From assembly GCA_020851855.1 (NCBI GenBank), contig JADZBY010000084.1:1-5594 (forward strand): a stretch of DNA of 5,594 nt. Direction: 5' to 3'. The notes beneath the pieces are model-generated. The model saw only the letters and a program-made list of their open reading frames with translations. It had not been told where the DNA came from and searched no databases. Both the position numbers and the translations under genes were made by a program. This document shows positions 1 through 4,859 of the stretch, in pieces. The DNA is from Anaerolineae bacterium. GTDB lineage: Bacteria; Chloroflexota; Anaerolineae; Aggregatilineales; UBA2796. The stretch's first letter is position 1, and the number at the start of each line of letters is the position of its first letter.

Positions 1-628
1 CCGCGCCCGCGCGCACCGGGTGATGGCTCGACTCGCTGGGCGACGCGCCCGCCTCGCTGCTGCCGACTTTCACGTCGGCCACGAGCGGCTGGTCGGCGGG
101 CAACAATCCGGCGCGCACCAACGGCCAGACGGCCAGCGTGACGGCGGCAGCGTTGCAGCCCACGCCGCTGGCATACCGCGCAGCGCGCAGCGGGTCGGCG
201 TATAGCTCCGGCAGGCCGTATACGAAGCGCGGCAGCCATTCCGGCGCGTGATGCGCTTCGCCATAGGCGGCCTGGTACACCGCCCCGTCGCGCAGGCGGA
301 AGTCGGCGCTCAGGTCGATGATCGTGGGGGCAAGCCCGGCGTAGTGGTCAATGTGATTCTGCGCTTCGCCGTGCGGCAGGCACAGGAACAGCACATCGCA
401 GGCGGCAAGCGCCTCACGCCCGACGAAACGGCCCTCGATTCGCCCGCGCAGGTGAGGGTGAACCTGGTGGAAGTGCTTGCCGATGTGCCGCTCCGAGGTC
501 GCCGCGGCAATTTCTGCGCCGGGATGGCCGGCCAGCAGCCGCAGAAGCTCGCCGCCGGCGTAGCCCGACGCGCCGACGATGCCGACGCGCAAGCGCCCTT
601 GTCCGCTCGTCTCGTGCGCCCCGCTCAT
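1..628 (-). CDS. lysY: LysW-aminoadipyl/glutamyl phosphate reductase (ArgC/LysY family), 3' end cut off
   Basis: NADPH-dependent reductase that converts the carrier-bound gamma/delta acyl phosphate to the semialdehyde in LysW-mediated lysine (or arginine) synthesis; cytoplasmic. 209 residues are visible and the C-terminal part lies beyond the window edge (the family is usually about 340-350 aa). Seen in the translation: Rossmann dinucleotide motif GASGYAGGEL at residues 19-28, LPHGE at 84-88, IDLSADFRL at 104-112, YGLPEL at 137-142, and the catalytic-cysteine loop SGVGCNAAA with Cys158, followed by KVGSSEAG at 187-194. The GCNA loop resembles LysY of LysW pathways more than the GCYPT of classical ArgC; this comparison is from memory. 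The ATG at 628 overlaps the lysX stop codon in an ATGA, implying translational coupling. The adjoining lysX and lysW make LysY the best name; plain argC is the alternative. Confidence 0.93.
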   Translation of the reverse strand, partial: MSGAHETSGQGRLRVGIVGASGYAGGELLRLLAGHPGAEIAAATSERHIGKHFHQVHPHLRGRIEGRFVGREALAACDVLFLCLPHGEAQNHIDHYAGLAPTIIDLSADFRLRDGAVYQAAYGEAHHAPEWLPRFVYGLPELYADPLRAARYASGVGCNAAAVTLAVWPLVRAGLLPADQPLVADVKVGSSEAGASPSESSHHPVRAGA

Positions 629-1497
629 GCCGCCACCCCGACGCTTTCCAGCACGTAACGCGCCATGCGGCCCGGGATATCCACGCCGGTGGGCGCGATG
701 GAGTTACGAAATTCCATGGTGTGATTGATCTCGCATACGAGCAGGCCCCGGTCGGGCGTCTCGAACAGGTCCAGGGCGAGGATGCCGCCCTGCCCGCCGG
801 TCACCGCCCGCGCCGCCCGCGCGCACAGGTCCGCGATCTCGCCGGTGACGGGGCAGTTTGACGCCTGGCCGCCGCGCGCCGTGTTCGTAATCCAGTGCTC
901 GGACTGGCGGTAGATGGCGGCGATGCACTGTGTTCCGACGACGAAGGCGCGGATGTCGCGGCCCGGCTTCTGGACGTACTCCTGCACGTAGTAGATGTGG
1001 TGGCCGACGCCGCCGAGCACGTCTTTGTGCTCGATGATGGCCTCTGCCGCGTCGCGGTCGCTGACGCGCGCCAGCAGCCGCCCCCACGAGCCGACCGGCG
1101 GCTTGAGCACGGCGGGATAGCCGATATTCTCGACCGCCTGCAAGGCCGCTTCGGGCGAGAGCGCGATCTCGGTGCGCGGCTGCGGCACGCCCGCCGCCGC
1201 CAGCGCCAGCGTGGTGCGGATTTTGTCGGCGCACACGCTGGACGTGGCATACGTGTTGACGGTGCGCACACCCGCCGCCTCAAAAAGCTGCACGGCGACC
1301 AGCCCGGCGCTGGTGCTCACGCTGCGCTCCATCAGCACATCGACCGGCGGCGCAAACTCGCCCACGCGGGCGACGATCTCGCGCTCGTCAAAGCGGATGG
1401 GCGTCACGCCGAGCGCCTCGAAGGCGTCGAAGAGCAGCTTTTCTTCGGTGCGGACGCGGCTGCACAGGATACCGACTCGGGGCGGCATGGCGCTCAT
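625..1497 (-). CDS. lysX: LysW ligase LysX (RimK-like ATP-grasp)
   Basis: ATP-dependent ligase that joins the alpha-amino group of alpha-aminoadipate (or glutamate) to the gamma-carboxyl of the C-terminal Glu of LysW, the first committed step of the carrier-protein branch. 290 aa, close to the usual family length of about 280. Visible features: N-terminal VGILCSRVRTEEKLL (8-22), a CADKIRT segment (89-95) at the start of the ATP-grasp region, the Lys-containing loop LKPPVGSWGRL (131-141), GRDIRAFVVG (179-188), NTARGGQ (205-211), metal/ATP residues ALDLFE (241-246) and EINHTMEFRNS (256-266). The last motif is the LysX signature, where RimK has an ENxSPG-type sequence. The ATG at 1497 overlaps the lysW stop as ATGA; a second in-frame ATG three codons later (1488) is possible. 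Whether it acts on aminoadipate, glutamate or both cannot be read from sequence alone. Confidence 0.95.
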   Translation of the reverse strand: MSAMPPRVGILCSRVRTEEKLLFDAFEALGVTPIRFDEREIVARVGEFAPPVDVLMERSVSTSAGLVAVQLFEAAGVRTVNTYATSSVCADKIRTTLALAAAGVPQPRTEIALSPEAALQAVENIGYPAVLKPPVGSWGRLLARVSDRDAAEAIIEHKDVLGGVGHHIYYVQEYVQKPGRDIRAFVVGTQCIAAIYRQSEHWITNTARGGQASNCPVTGEIADLCARAARAVTGGQGGILALDLFETPDRGLLVCEINHTMEFRNSIAPTGVDIPGRMARYVLESVGVAA

Positions 1498-1664
1498 TCT
1501 CCCCAGTCTTCCATCTCGCGCGGGGCGAGATCGACAGTAAGCGGCTCCAACGCGACGACTTCCAGCTCCGCGCCGCAGTCGCCGCAGGCCACGATCTCGC
1601 CCTGCATCACGTCGGCGGGCAGGCCGACCAGCGCGTCACACTCAACACAATGGATTTCGGACAT
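1494..1664 (-). CDS. lysW: Amino-group carrier protein LysW
   Basis: Small acidic carrier protein that protects the alpha-amino group of the pathway intermediate and presents it to LysX, the kinase and LysY. 56 aa, typical of the family (54-60). CVEC (Cys6, Cys9) and CGDC (Cys27, Cys30) form the zinc-binding site, and the protein ends in EDWGE, whose terminal Glu56 is the attachment site. The ATG at 1664 was chosen because the SD-like GAGAGGG at 1673-1679 lies 8 nt upstream and because family members begin a few residues before the first CxxC. It is the first gene of lysW-lysX-lysY, with a 4-nt overlap into lysX, and lies downstream of a long leader with two terminators, so it is the likely target of that attenuation control. 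Confidence 0.96.
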   Translation of the reverse strand: MSEIHCVECDALVGLPADVMQGEIVACGDCGAELEVVALEPLTVDLAPREMEDWGE

Positions 1665-1672
1665 GGTATTTT

Positions 1673-1679
1673 CCCTCTC
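1673..1679 (-). promoter_or_regulatory. Ribosome binding site of lysW
   Basis: GAGAGGG on the minus strand, 8 nt before the ATG at 1664. It supports this start over an in-frame TTG at 1724, which would lie in the U-tract of the preceding terminator. Confidence 0.75.
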
Positions 1680-1718
1680 GGAATGGCTCAGGTTTCGGAT
1701 TGGCGGACAAGGCAGAAG

Positions 1719-1768
1719 AAACAAAAAGCGCGCCCGGCGGCGATTGATTTCGTCCGTCCGGGCGCGCT
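1719..1768 (-). terminator. Intrinsic terminator T2 in the lysW leader (putative attenuator)
   Basis: On the minus strand, AGCGCGCCCGG (1768-1758) and CCGGGCGCGCT (1737-1727) form a perfect 11-bp inverted repeat, partly extended inside the loop by CGG/CCG and CGA/TCG pairs. It is followed at once by TTTTGTTTC. This is a rho-independent terminator pointing toward lysW, ending about 55 nt before the lysW start. No gene other than the short leader ORFs lies between it and the promoter at 2071-2099, so it is better read as a conditional terminator in the 5' leader than as the end of an upstream gene. The 11 nt CTTTTTGTTTC at its 3' edge is identical to the tail of terminator T1. Confidence 0.87.
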
Positions 1769-1787
1769 AGGCGTGCATAAGCGCTCC
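1761..1787 (-). promoter_or_regulatory. Candidate antiterminator pairing of unit 2
   Basis: Minus-strand GGAGCGCT (1787-1780) can pair with AGCGCGCC (1768-1761), the 5' arm of terminator T2, giving seven pairs with one mismatch and an 11-nt loop. This would exclude the terminator. The same upstream segment, GTGGAGCG (1789-1782), can instead pair with CGCTCCAC (1863-1856) inside leader ORF 2 over eight perfect base pairs. The stop codon of ORF 2 (1798-1796) is close enough that a terminating ribosome would cover part of 1787-1780. The pairing is weaker than in unit 1 and is an inference from complementarity only. Confidence 0.45.
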
Positions 1788-1795
1788 ACTGGGCA

Positions 1796-1879
1796 TCACA
1801 ATCGCCGTGGGGGTGGGAATGGCTTCTTGCTGCGCTTGAAGCTCATATCGATGTGGTGGAGCGTGCAGATCAGGTTCAT
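1796..1879 (-). CDS. Putative leader peptide 2, Lys/Arg-rich (27 aa)
   Basis: Short ORF between terminators T1 and T2. It starts with ATG at 1879, preceded by AAGGA at 1890-1894 with a 10-nt spacer, which is a reasonable ribosome binding site. The product is 27 residues ending KRSKKPFPPPRRL, with Lys at codons 15, 18 and 19 and Arg at 16, 25 and 26. The stop at 1796 is 28 nt before the first arm of T2. This position, the basic-residue run and the following terminator fit a leader peptide whose translation is sensed for attenuation. The three consecutive Pro codons near the end could slow ribosomes in an EF-P-dependent way. No similarity to a known protein is recognised. A second in-frame ATG at 1846 would give a 16-aa peptide that keeps the basic run. 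Confidence 0.6.
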   Translation of the reverse strand: MNLICTLHHIDMSFKRSKKPFPPPRRL

Positions 1880-1889
1880 GGCGTTTTGG

Positions 1890-1894
1890 TCCTT
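1890..1894 (-). promoter_or_regulatory. Ribosome binding site of leader ORF 2
   Basis: Minus-strand AAGGA, 10 nt before the ATG at 1879 and directly after the U-tract of terminator T1. Leader ORF 2 can therefore be translated only on transcripts that have read through T1. Confidence 0.5.
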
Positions 1895-1895
1895 G

Positions 1896-1928
1896 AAACA
1901 AAAAGAGCCACTCTCTTCGAGTGGCTCT
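1896..1928 (-). terminator. Intrinsic terminator T1 in the lysW leader (putative attenuator)
   Basis: Minus strand: AGAGCCACTC (1928-1919), five-nt loop, GAGTGGCTCT (1913-1904), a perfect 10-bp stem, then TTTTGTTT. This is a textbook rho-independent terminator reading toward lysW. On the plus strand the stem is followed by CTGTTTCG, a poor tail, so the element is directional. It begins 26 nt after the stop codon of leader ORF 1. Its 5' arm is complementary to a segment inside that ORF, as expected for an attenuator. Confidence 0.92.
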
Positions 1929-1981
1929 CTGTTTCGCTTGCTCGTGTGCTGCGTTCAGGCGGCACGAAGCGAACCACTCGA
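1917..1981 (-). promoter_or_regulatory. Antiterminator (2:3) pairing of unit 1
   Basis: Minus-strand TCGAGTGGTTC (1981-1971, within codons 18-21 of leader ORF 1) can pair with GAGCCACTCGA (1927-1917). That is 11 consecutive pairs with a single G-U wobble. The partner covers nine of the ten bases of the 5' arm of terminator T1 plus two loop bases, so the pairing and the terminator are mutually exclusive. Segment 2 resembles segment 4 of the terminator (both contain GAGTGG), the usual mark of attenuators in which both compete for segment 3. Confidence 0.75.
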
Positions 1982-2032
1982 CCGGGTGGTGTAACGCTTC
2001 TTGGCCTTCTTCTCAACGCAGAACGTGAACAT
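1955..2032 (-). CDS. Putative lysine leader peptide 1 (25 aa)
   Basis: Short ORF starting about 32 nt after the predicted transcription start and ending with TGA just before terminator T1. Its 25 residues begin MFTFCVEKKAKKRYTTR: Lys AAG codons 8, 9, 11 and 12, then Arg 13. Four Lys in five codons is what a lysine-sensing leader peptide needs. A ribosome stalled at codons 11-12 (2002-1997) should shield about 12 nt downstream, which includes segment 1 at 1990-1986. An in-frame TGA lies five codons upstream of the ATG at 2032, so the start is fixed unless a non-AUG codon is used. No strong Shine-Dalgarno is present at normal distance; AGGAAA lies over 20 nt upstream. This is the main weakness of the call. 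Leader-peptide attenuation of a lysine gene cluster is known in Thermus thermophilus. An unrelated small basic protein is the alternative. Confidence 0.68.
   Translation of the reverse strand: MFTFCVEKKAKKRYTTRSSGSLRAA
1973..1990 (-). promoter_or_regulatory. Pre-emptor (1:2) hairpin of unit 1
   Basis: Minus-strand ACCAC (1990-1986, codons 15-16 of leader ORF 1) pairs with GTGGT (1977-1973) across an 8-nt loop. It is only five base pairs, but it overlaps antiterminator segment 2 and lies directly after the Lys codons. Forming it would leave segment 3 free to build the terminator; a ribosome stalled on the Lys codons would block it. Confidence 0.5.
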
Positions 2033-2070
2033 GGTGCGTTCGATTCACTTTCGTTTCCTACAACGCCATC

Positions 2071-2099
2071 AGCATAACTGTGAAAGAAACGGCTGTCAA
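2071..2099 (-). promoter_or_regulatory. Sigma70-type promoter of the lysW leader/operon
   Basis: Minus strand: consensus -35 TTGACA (2099-2094), spacer of exactly 17 nt (2093-2077), and -10 TATGCT (2076-2071, four of six matches to TATAAT). Transcription should start around 2066-2063, giving a leader of about 400 nt before lysW. No comparable promoter is visible between terminator T2 and lysW, so the operon probably depends on this one and must pass both terminators. Confidence 0.8.
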
Positions 2100-2147
2100 G
2101 TGCGGAGTCGTTGTGCAAATGCTCAAGGCGAGCGTGCTACCTCGTAG

Positions 2148-2320
2148 GGACAACGCCTGCGTTGTCCGCTCCGCCTCACCCCCTGCCCCCTCTCCACGCG
2201 GAGTACCGCGTAGAGAGGGGGAAAGCGCGCGCCCGCCAGGCCGTCCGATCTCCCCTCTCCATGCCGACGGGGTCCCCTTTGGGGTGGCGGACATGGAGAG
2301 GGGTCGGGGGTGAGGACAAC
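2148..2320. repeat. Hairpin-rich dispersed intergenic repeat (MITE/REP-like)
   Basis: Non-coding block filling the gap between the cca stop codon and the lysW promoter region. It contains four nested symmetries. First, GGACAACGC/GCGTTGTCC (2148-2156/2159-2167), a perfect 9-bp palindrome with a 2-nt loop. Second, an imperfect 16-bp stem at 2186-2201/2206-2221 with one mismatch. Third, a perfect 12-bp repeat CCCCTCTCCATG/CATGGAGAGGGG (2252-2263/2292-2303). Fourth, near-perfect outer arms at 2174-2195 and 2295-2315 reading CCTCACCCCC... and ...GGGGGTGAGG, flanked by GTTGTCC and GGACAAC. The outer inverted repeats suggest a small non-autonomous mobile element or a composite of such repeats. There is no U-tract, so it is not a clear terminator for cca, although its stems may protect that mRNA's 3' end. 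No transposase is present. Confidence 0.7.
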
Positions 2321-2321
2321 C

Positions 2322-3911
2322 TCACTCCCCGGCATCCTCGTCTGGCGCTTGCCGGCTTGGGCGGTCCAAGAGCATTCGCGCCAGCGCCAGCGCCTCGTCT
2401 ACCGTGGTGACCTCGCCCGCCGCCTGCGCTTCGCTGATGGCCGCCAGAATCTGCCCGACCAGCGGCCCGGCTTTCACCTGCAATTCCTGCATCAGCCCGT
2501 GCCCGGTCACGAGCGGCGGCGGCGTCACGATCTCTTCACGCCGGTTCAGGTAGCCGTCGAGAAGCGCCCCGGACACCTGCAACATGGCCAGCCAGTCCGG
2601 CACATGCAGCGTCGGGCCGACCATGCCCAGGTAATCGGCCAGCGTGAGCACACACACGTCGATGCCGGCCTCGCCCGCCGCCTTCCAGAAGCGGTGTACA
2701 GCCCGCCGCGACACCTGCTCCCCGGACGACTGGCGCAGCATCATCGGGCGCATGTGGTGGCGGACGATGGCGCTCACCCGCTCGGCCTCGTCGTTGGACA
2801 GGCGCAGCGCCCGGCAACGCGCCAGCGCCAGGTCTGCCCCGATCCGTTCGTGCTGGTAAAAGTGAATCCGCCCATCCGCGCCCCGGCTGGCCGTGGGCGG
2901 CTTGCCACAATCGTGCAGCAGCGCCGCCAGCACGAGCAACGCCGTGACGCGGCGACCGTTGGGCAGCGGCGCGGCCAGGTGCGCCTGCAACGCCGCCCGG
3001 AAGCGGTCGAGCAGGTACACGATCAGGCCAAAGGCGGCGTCGGCGGCGCTGTCGTCGGTGCGGGCCGGGCTGATCGTCGTCAGCACGCCGTCCAGCCGCT
3101 CCACCACGCTCAGCGTATGCTGCCACACGTCGTGGATGTGCGGCGGCGACTGCTCTACGCCGCGCATGGCCTCGACTTCGGGCACGATGAGCGCCAGCAG
3201 GCCGAGCGCGTCCAGCGCCCGCAGCGCCACATGTGGCCTCGGACCGCCCAGCATGGTCATGAACTCGTCGCGCACCCGCTCCGGCGAGGAGTGGACGAAG
3301 CGCGGCCCGTCTCGGCGCACGGCCTTGCGCGTCTCCGGCTCGATCTGGAACTGGAGCGCCACACTCTGCCGGACGGCCCGCAGCGCGCGCACCGGGTCCT
3401 GGGCGATGCTGTCCGGCGCACACAGGCGCAGCCGCTTGTGGCGCAAGTCCGCCAGGCCGCCGGTGGGATCGTAGAGCGATTGCAGGTCGCCATCGAGCGG
3501 CGCGGCCAGCGCATTGATCGTGAAATCGCGACCGGTCAGGTCAGTGAGCAACGACGGGCCGCGAAATTGCGCCACGTCGAGCATGAAGCGCTCGCCCTGA
3601 TATTCCACGATGGCGCGCCCGACCTTGCGCTCGGCATCCAGCGGAAAGAACGCGCCGCCCAACGCATTGGCCAGCCGCCGCGCCACGTCCCGGCCATCGC
3701 CGGGCGTGGCAAAGTCCAGGTCTTTCACCGGGCGGCGCAAGAGGGCATCACGCACCGCGCCGCCAACCAGCAGCACCGGTTCGCGCCGGCTCCACGTGGC
3801 CAGCGCGTCGCGCACGGCGGCGAGCACGGGCGGCCAGGCCAGCGCAAAGGGCGCGGGCTGTAGGGCGAGCTGCTCCGCGTTGGGAGCGTCCGTCGGCATC
3901 GTCGGCGTCAC
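2322..3911 (-). CDS. cca: tRNA nucleotidyltransferase / poly(A) polymerase family protein with HD domain
   Basis: Class II nucleotidyltransferase of the CCA-adding / poly(A) polymerase family, which adds or repairs the 3'-CCA of tRNA in the cytoplasm. 529 aa. The head domain has LLVGGAVRD (47-55), the catalytic carboxylates in KDLDF (63-67; Asp64 and Asp66) and GRDFTINAL (127-135). The neck/body has DPTGGLADL (148-156), QDPVRALRAVR (171-181) and ERVRDEF (211-217). A C-terminal HD phosphohydrolase domain has QHTL (His265), LLHDCGKPPT (331-340; His333-Asp334), YQHERIGA (352-359) and TLADYLG (423-429), so a complete metal site appears present. The HD domain suggests phosphatase or phosphodiesterase activity on tRNA ends as well. 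The start at 3911 is a GTG overlapping the hpt stop as GTGA; an ATG four codons later (3899) would leave an 8-nt gap. Neither has a clear SD. Full CCA, A-only and poly(A) activities cannot be separated from sequence. Confidence 0.93.
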   Translation of the reverse strand: MTPTMPTDAPNAEQLALQPAPFALAWPPVLAAVRDALATWSRREPVLLVGGAVRDALLRRPVKDLDFATPGDGRDVARRLANALGGAFFPLDAERKVGRAIVEYQGERFMLDVAQFRGPSLLTDLTGRDFTINALAAPLDGDLQSLYDPTGGLADLRHKRLRLCAPDSIAQDPVRALRAVRQSVALQFQIEPETRKAVRRDGPRFVHSSPERVRDEFMTMLGGPRPHVALRALDALGLLALIVPEVEAMRGVEQSPPHIHDVWQHTLSVVERLDGVLTTISPARTDDSAADAAFGLIVYLLDRFRAALQAHLAAPLPNGRRVTALLVLAALLHDCGKPPTASRGADGRIHFYQHERIGADLALARCRALRLSNDEAERVSAIVRHHMRPMMLRQSSGEQVSRRAVHRFWKAAGEAGIDVCVLTLADYLGMVGPTLHVPDWLAMLQVSGALLDGYLNRREEIVTPPPLVTGHGLMQELQVKAGPLVGQILAAISEAQAAGEVTTVDEALALARMLLDRPSRQAPDEDAGE

Positions 3912-4444
3912 TTGGCGATGGCGACGTAAGGCAGGTTACGGTACAGCTCGTCCAGGTCCAAACCGTAGCCGTATACGAACACGTCCGGGATGTCGAAGCC
4001 GATGTAGTCGATGTGGATGTCGGCCACGCGGCGACTGGGCTTGTTCAACAACGCGCAGATCTTGATCGAGGCCGGCTGGCGCGATTGCAACAGCCCTTTG
4101 AGGTAATTCAGCGTCGTGCCGGTGTCCACGATGTCTTCCACGATGAGCAGGTGCTTGCCCTCGATGCTCTGGCGCAGGTCCATGTCGATGCGCACCACGC
4201 CGGACGTTTCGCGCTGGCCGACGCCATAGCTGGACACGGCCATGAAGTCGATGGCGTGCGGCACGTGGATGCGGCGCATCAGGTCGGTGAGGAACAATAC
4301 GCCGCCCTTGAGCACGCACACCAGCAGCAGGCCGGTCATGCCCGCGTAGTCGTGGTTGATCTGCCCACCCAGGACTTCGATCCGGTCCTGGAGTGTGTCT
4401 TCGTCGATGAGGATTCCTTTGGATAGCCGGTAGTTGTCTGGCAT
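3908..4444 (-). CDS. hpt: Hypoxanthine phosphoribosyltransferase
   Basis: Purine salvage enzyme that converts hypoxanthine (and usually guanine) plus PRPP into IMP/GMP and pyrophosphate; cytoplasmic. 178 aa, normal for bacterial HPRT. Seen: LLVCVLKGGVLFLTDL (39-54, with the KGG loop), DFMAVSSYG (66-74, flexible loop SSYG), PRPP-binding motif VEDIVDTGTTL (102-112), NKPSRR (134-139) and the purine-binding C-terminal segment PDVFVYGYGLDLDELYRNLPYV (153-174). The ATG at 4444 has GAGGA 10 nt upstream (4455-4459). The gene follows the DUF971 gene by 24 nt and overlaps cca by 4 nt. In many bacteria hpt lies next to tilS or ftsH, and neither is in this window. Confidence 0.97.
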   Translation of the reverse strand: MPDNYRLSKGILIDEDTLQDRIEVLGGQINHDYAGMTGLLLVCVLKGGVLFLTDLMRRIHVPHAIDFMAVSSYGVGQRETSGVVRIDMDLRQSIEGKHLLIVEDIVDTGTTLNYLKGLLQSRQPASIKICALLNKPSRRVADIHIDYIGFDIPDVFVYGYGLDLDELYRNLPYVAIAK

Positions 4445-4468
4445 GGGTGCTTGTTCCTCGGCGCGCCG

Positions 4469-4828
4469 TCACTCGGCTGCGGTGGATGGGTTGGATGGGT
4501 CGGAAGGTGGGCACAGACGGCGCAGATAGTCCCAGGTGTAGATGCCGGTGTGGTGCTGGTCGTCCCAGAAGGGCTGCAAGCCGTAGTTGCCGACCAGTTC
4601 CAGGCGGTCGACGGTGTACGAGCGCGCCGGTTTGAGCACGAGGATATGCTCCGGATCGTGCGATGCGCCCATGTTCTCGTGCCCGCCCCGGCACTCCACA
4701 CACGGGCACGCTTCACGCAGGTGGCTGAGCGGATAGCGGCACGTCGCGCCGTCCGCCCAGGCGATGATCAACTCGCCCGCCGTCTTGTCCAGCGTGATGC
4801 CGGTCGGGCGGGGCGTCATGGTGGCCAC
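4469..4828 (-). CDS. DUF971 / gamma-butyrobetaine hydroxylase-like N-terminal domain protein
   Basis: Stand-alone DUF971 (GBBH-like N) protein, 119 aa. The domain runs from about residue 6 to 107: LIIAWADGATCRYPLSHLR (20-38), CPCVEC (41-46) and WDDQHHTGIYTWDYLRRL (88-105). In gamma-butyrobetaine hydroxylase this fold binds zinc through CxCxxC plus a downstream His. Cys41, Cys43, Cys46 and His93 match that pattern. The catalytic 2-oxoglutarate oxygenase domain is absent, so this is not a hydroxylase. Stand-alone members have been linked to iron-sulfur cluster or P-loop ATPase partners, but no role can be assigned here. The start is GTG at 4828 because AGGAG (4835-4839) lies 6 nt upstream; the ATG at 4819 would be 15 nt away. 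The last dozen residues (PPSDPSNPSTAAE) look disordered. It lies 31 nt after the upstream gene and 24 nt before hpt. Confidence 0.88.
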   Translation of the reverse strand: MATMTPRPTGITLDKTAGELIIAWADGATCRYPLSHLREACPCVECRGGHENMGASHDPEHILVLKPARSYTVDRLELVGNYGLQPFWDDQHHTGIYTWDYLRRLCPPSDPSNPSTAAE

Positions 4829-4834
4829 TCGACT

Positions 4835-4839
4835 CTCCT
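4835..4839 (-). promoter_or_regulatory. Ribosome binding site deciding the GTG start of the DUF971 gene
   Basis: Minus-strand AGGAG within AAAGGAGAG, with a 6-nt spacer to GTG at 4828 versus 15 nt to the ATG at 4819. The spacing favours GTG. Confidence 0.7.
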
Positions 4840-4859
4840 TTCGTCCTGGCTCGTCTCGC

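Noticed and set aside
248..658. Plus-strand open frame opposite lysY
   Set aside because: The minus strand here encodes a reductase with a continuous Rossmann motif and catalytic Cys; the plus frame shows no family features.
1494..1724. Longer lysW starting at TTG 1724
   Set aside because: The extra 20 residues begin in the U-tract of terminator T2 and do not resemble LysW; the ATG at 1664 has an SD at proper spacing.
895..1770. Plus-strand open frame opposite lysX and lysW
   Set aside because: It runs across two well-identified minus-strand genes and a terminator and has no recognisable motif.
1665..2064. Lysine riboswitch (L-box) or T-box in the lysW leader
   Set aside because: I see no T-box TGGNACCGCG-type sequence and no recognisable L-box core. 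The leader instead holds short Lys-rich ORFs before each terminator. A covariance-model scan (Rfam lysine and T-box models) would settle it.
1876..2118. 80-codon minus-strand frame across the leader
   Set aside because: It overlaps the promoter and terminator T1, has no family likeness, and is in a different frame from the Lys-rich leader ORF.
2252..2303. Rho-independent terminator for cca
   Set aside because: The 12-bp stem is strong, but no U-tract follows on either strand; it fits better as part of the inverted-repeat element.
2310..3863. Long plus-strand open frame (517 codons) opposite cca
   Set aside because: It is antisense to a gene with clear catalytic motifs, its translation is rich in Arg, Gln, His and Val with no recognisable domain, and GC-rich third positions commonly create such shadow frames.
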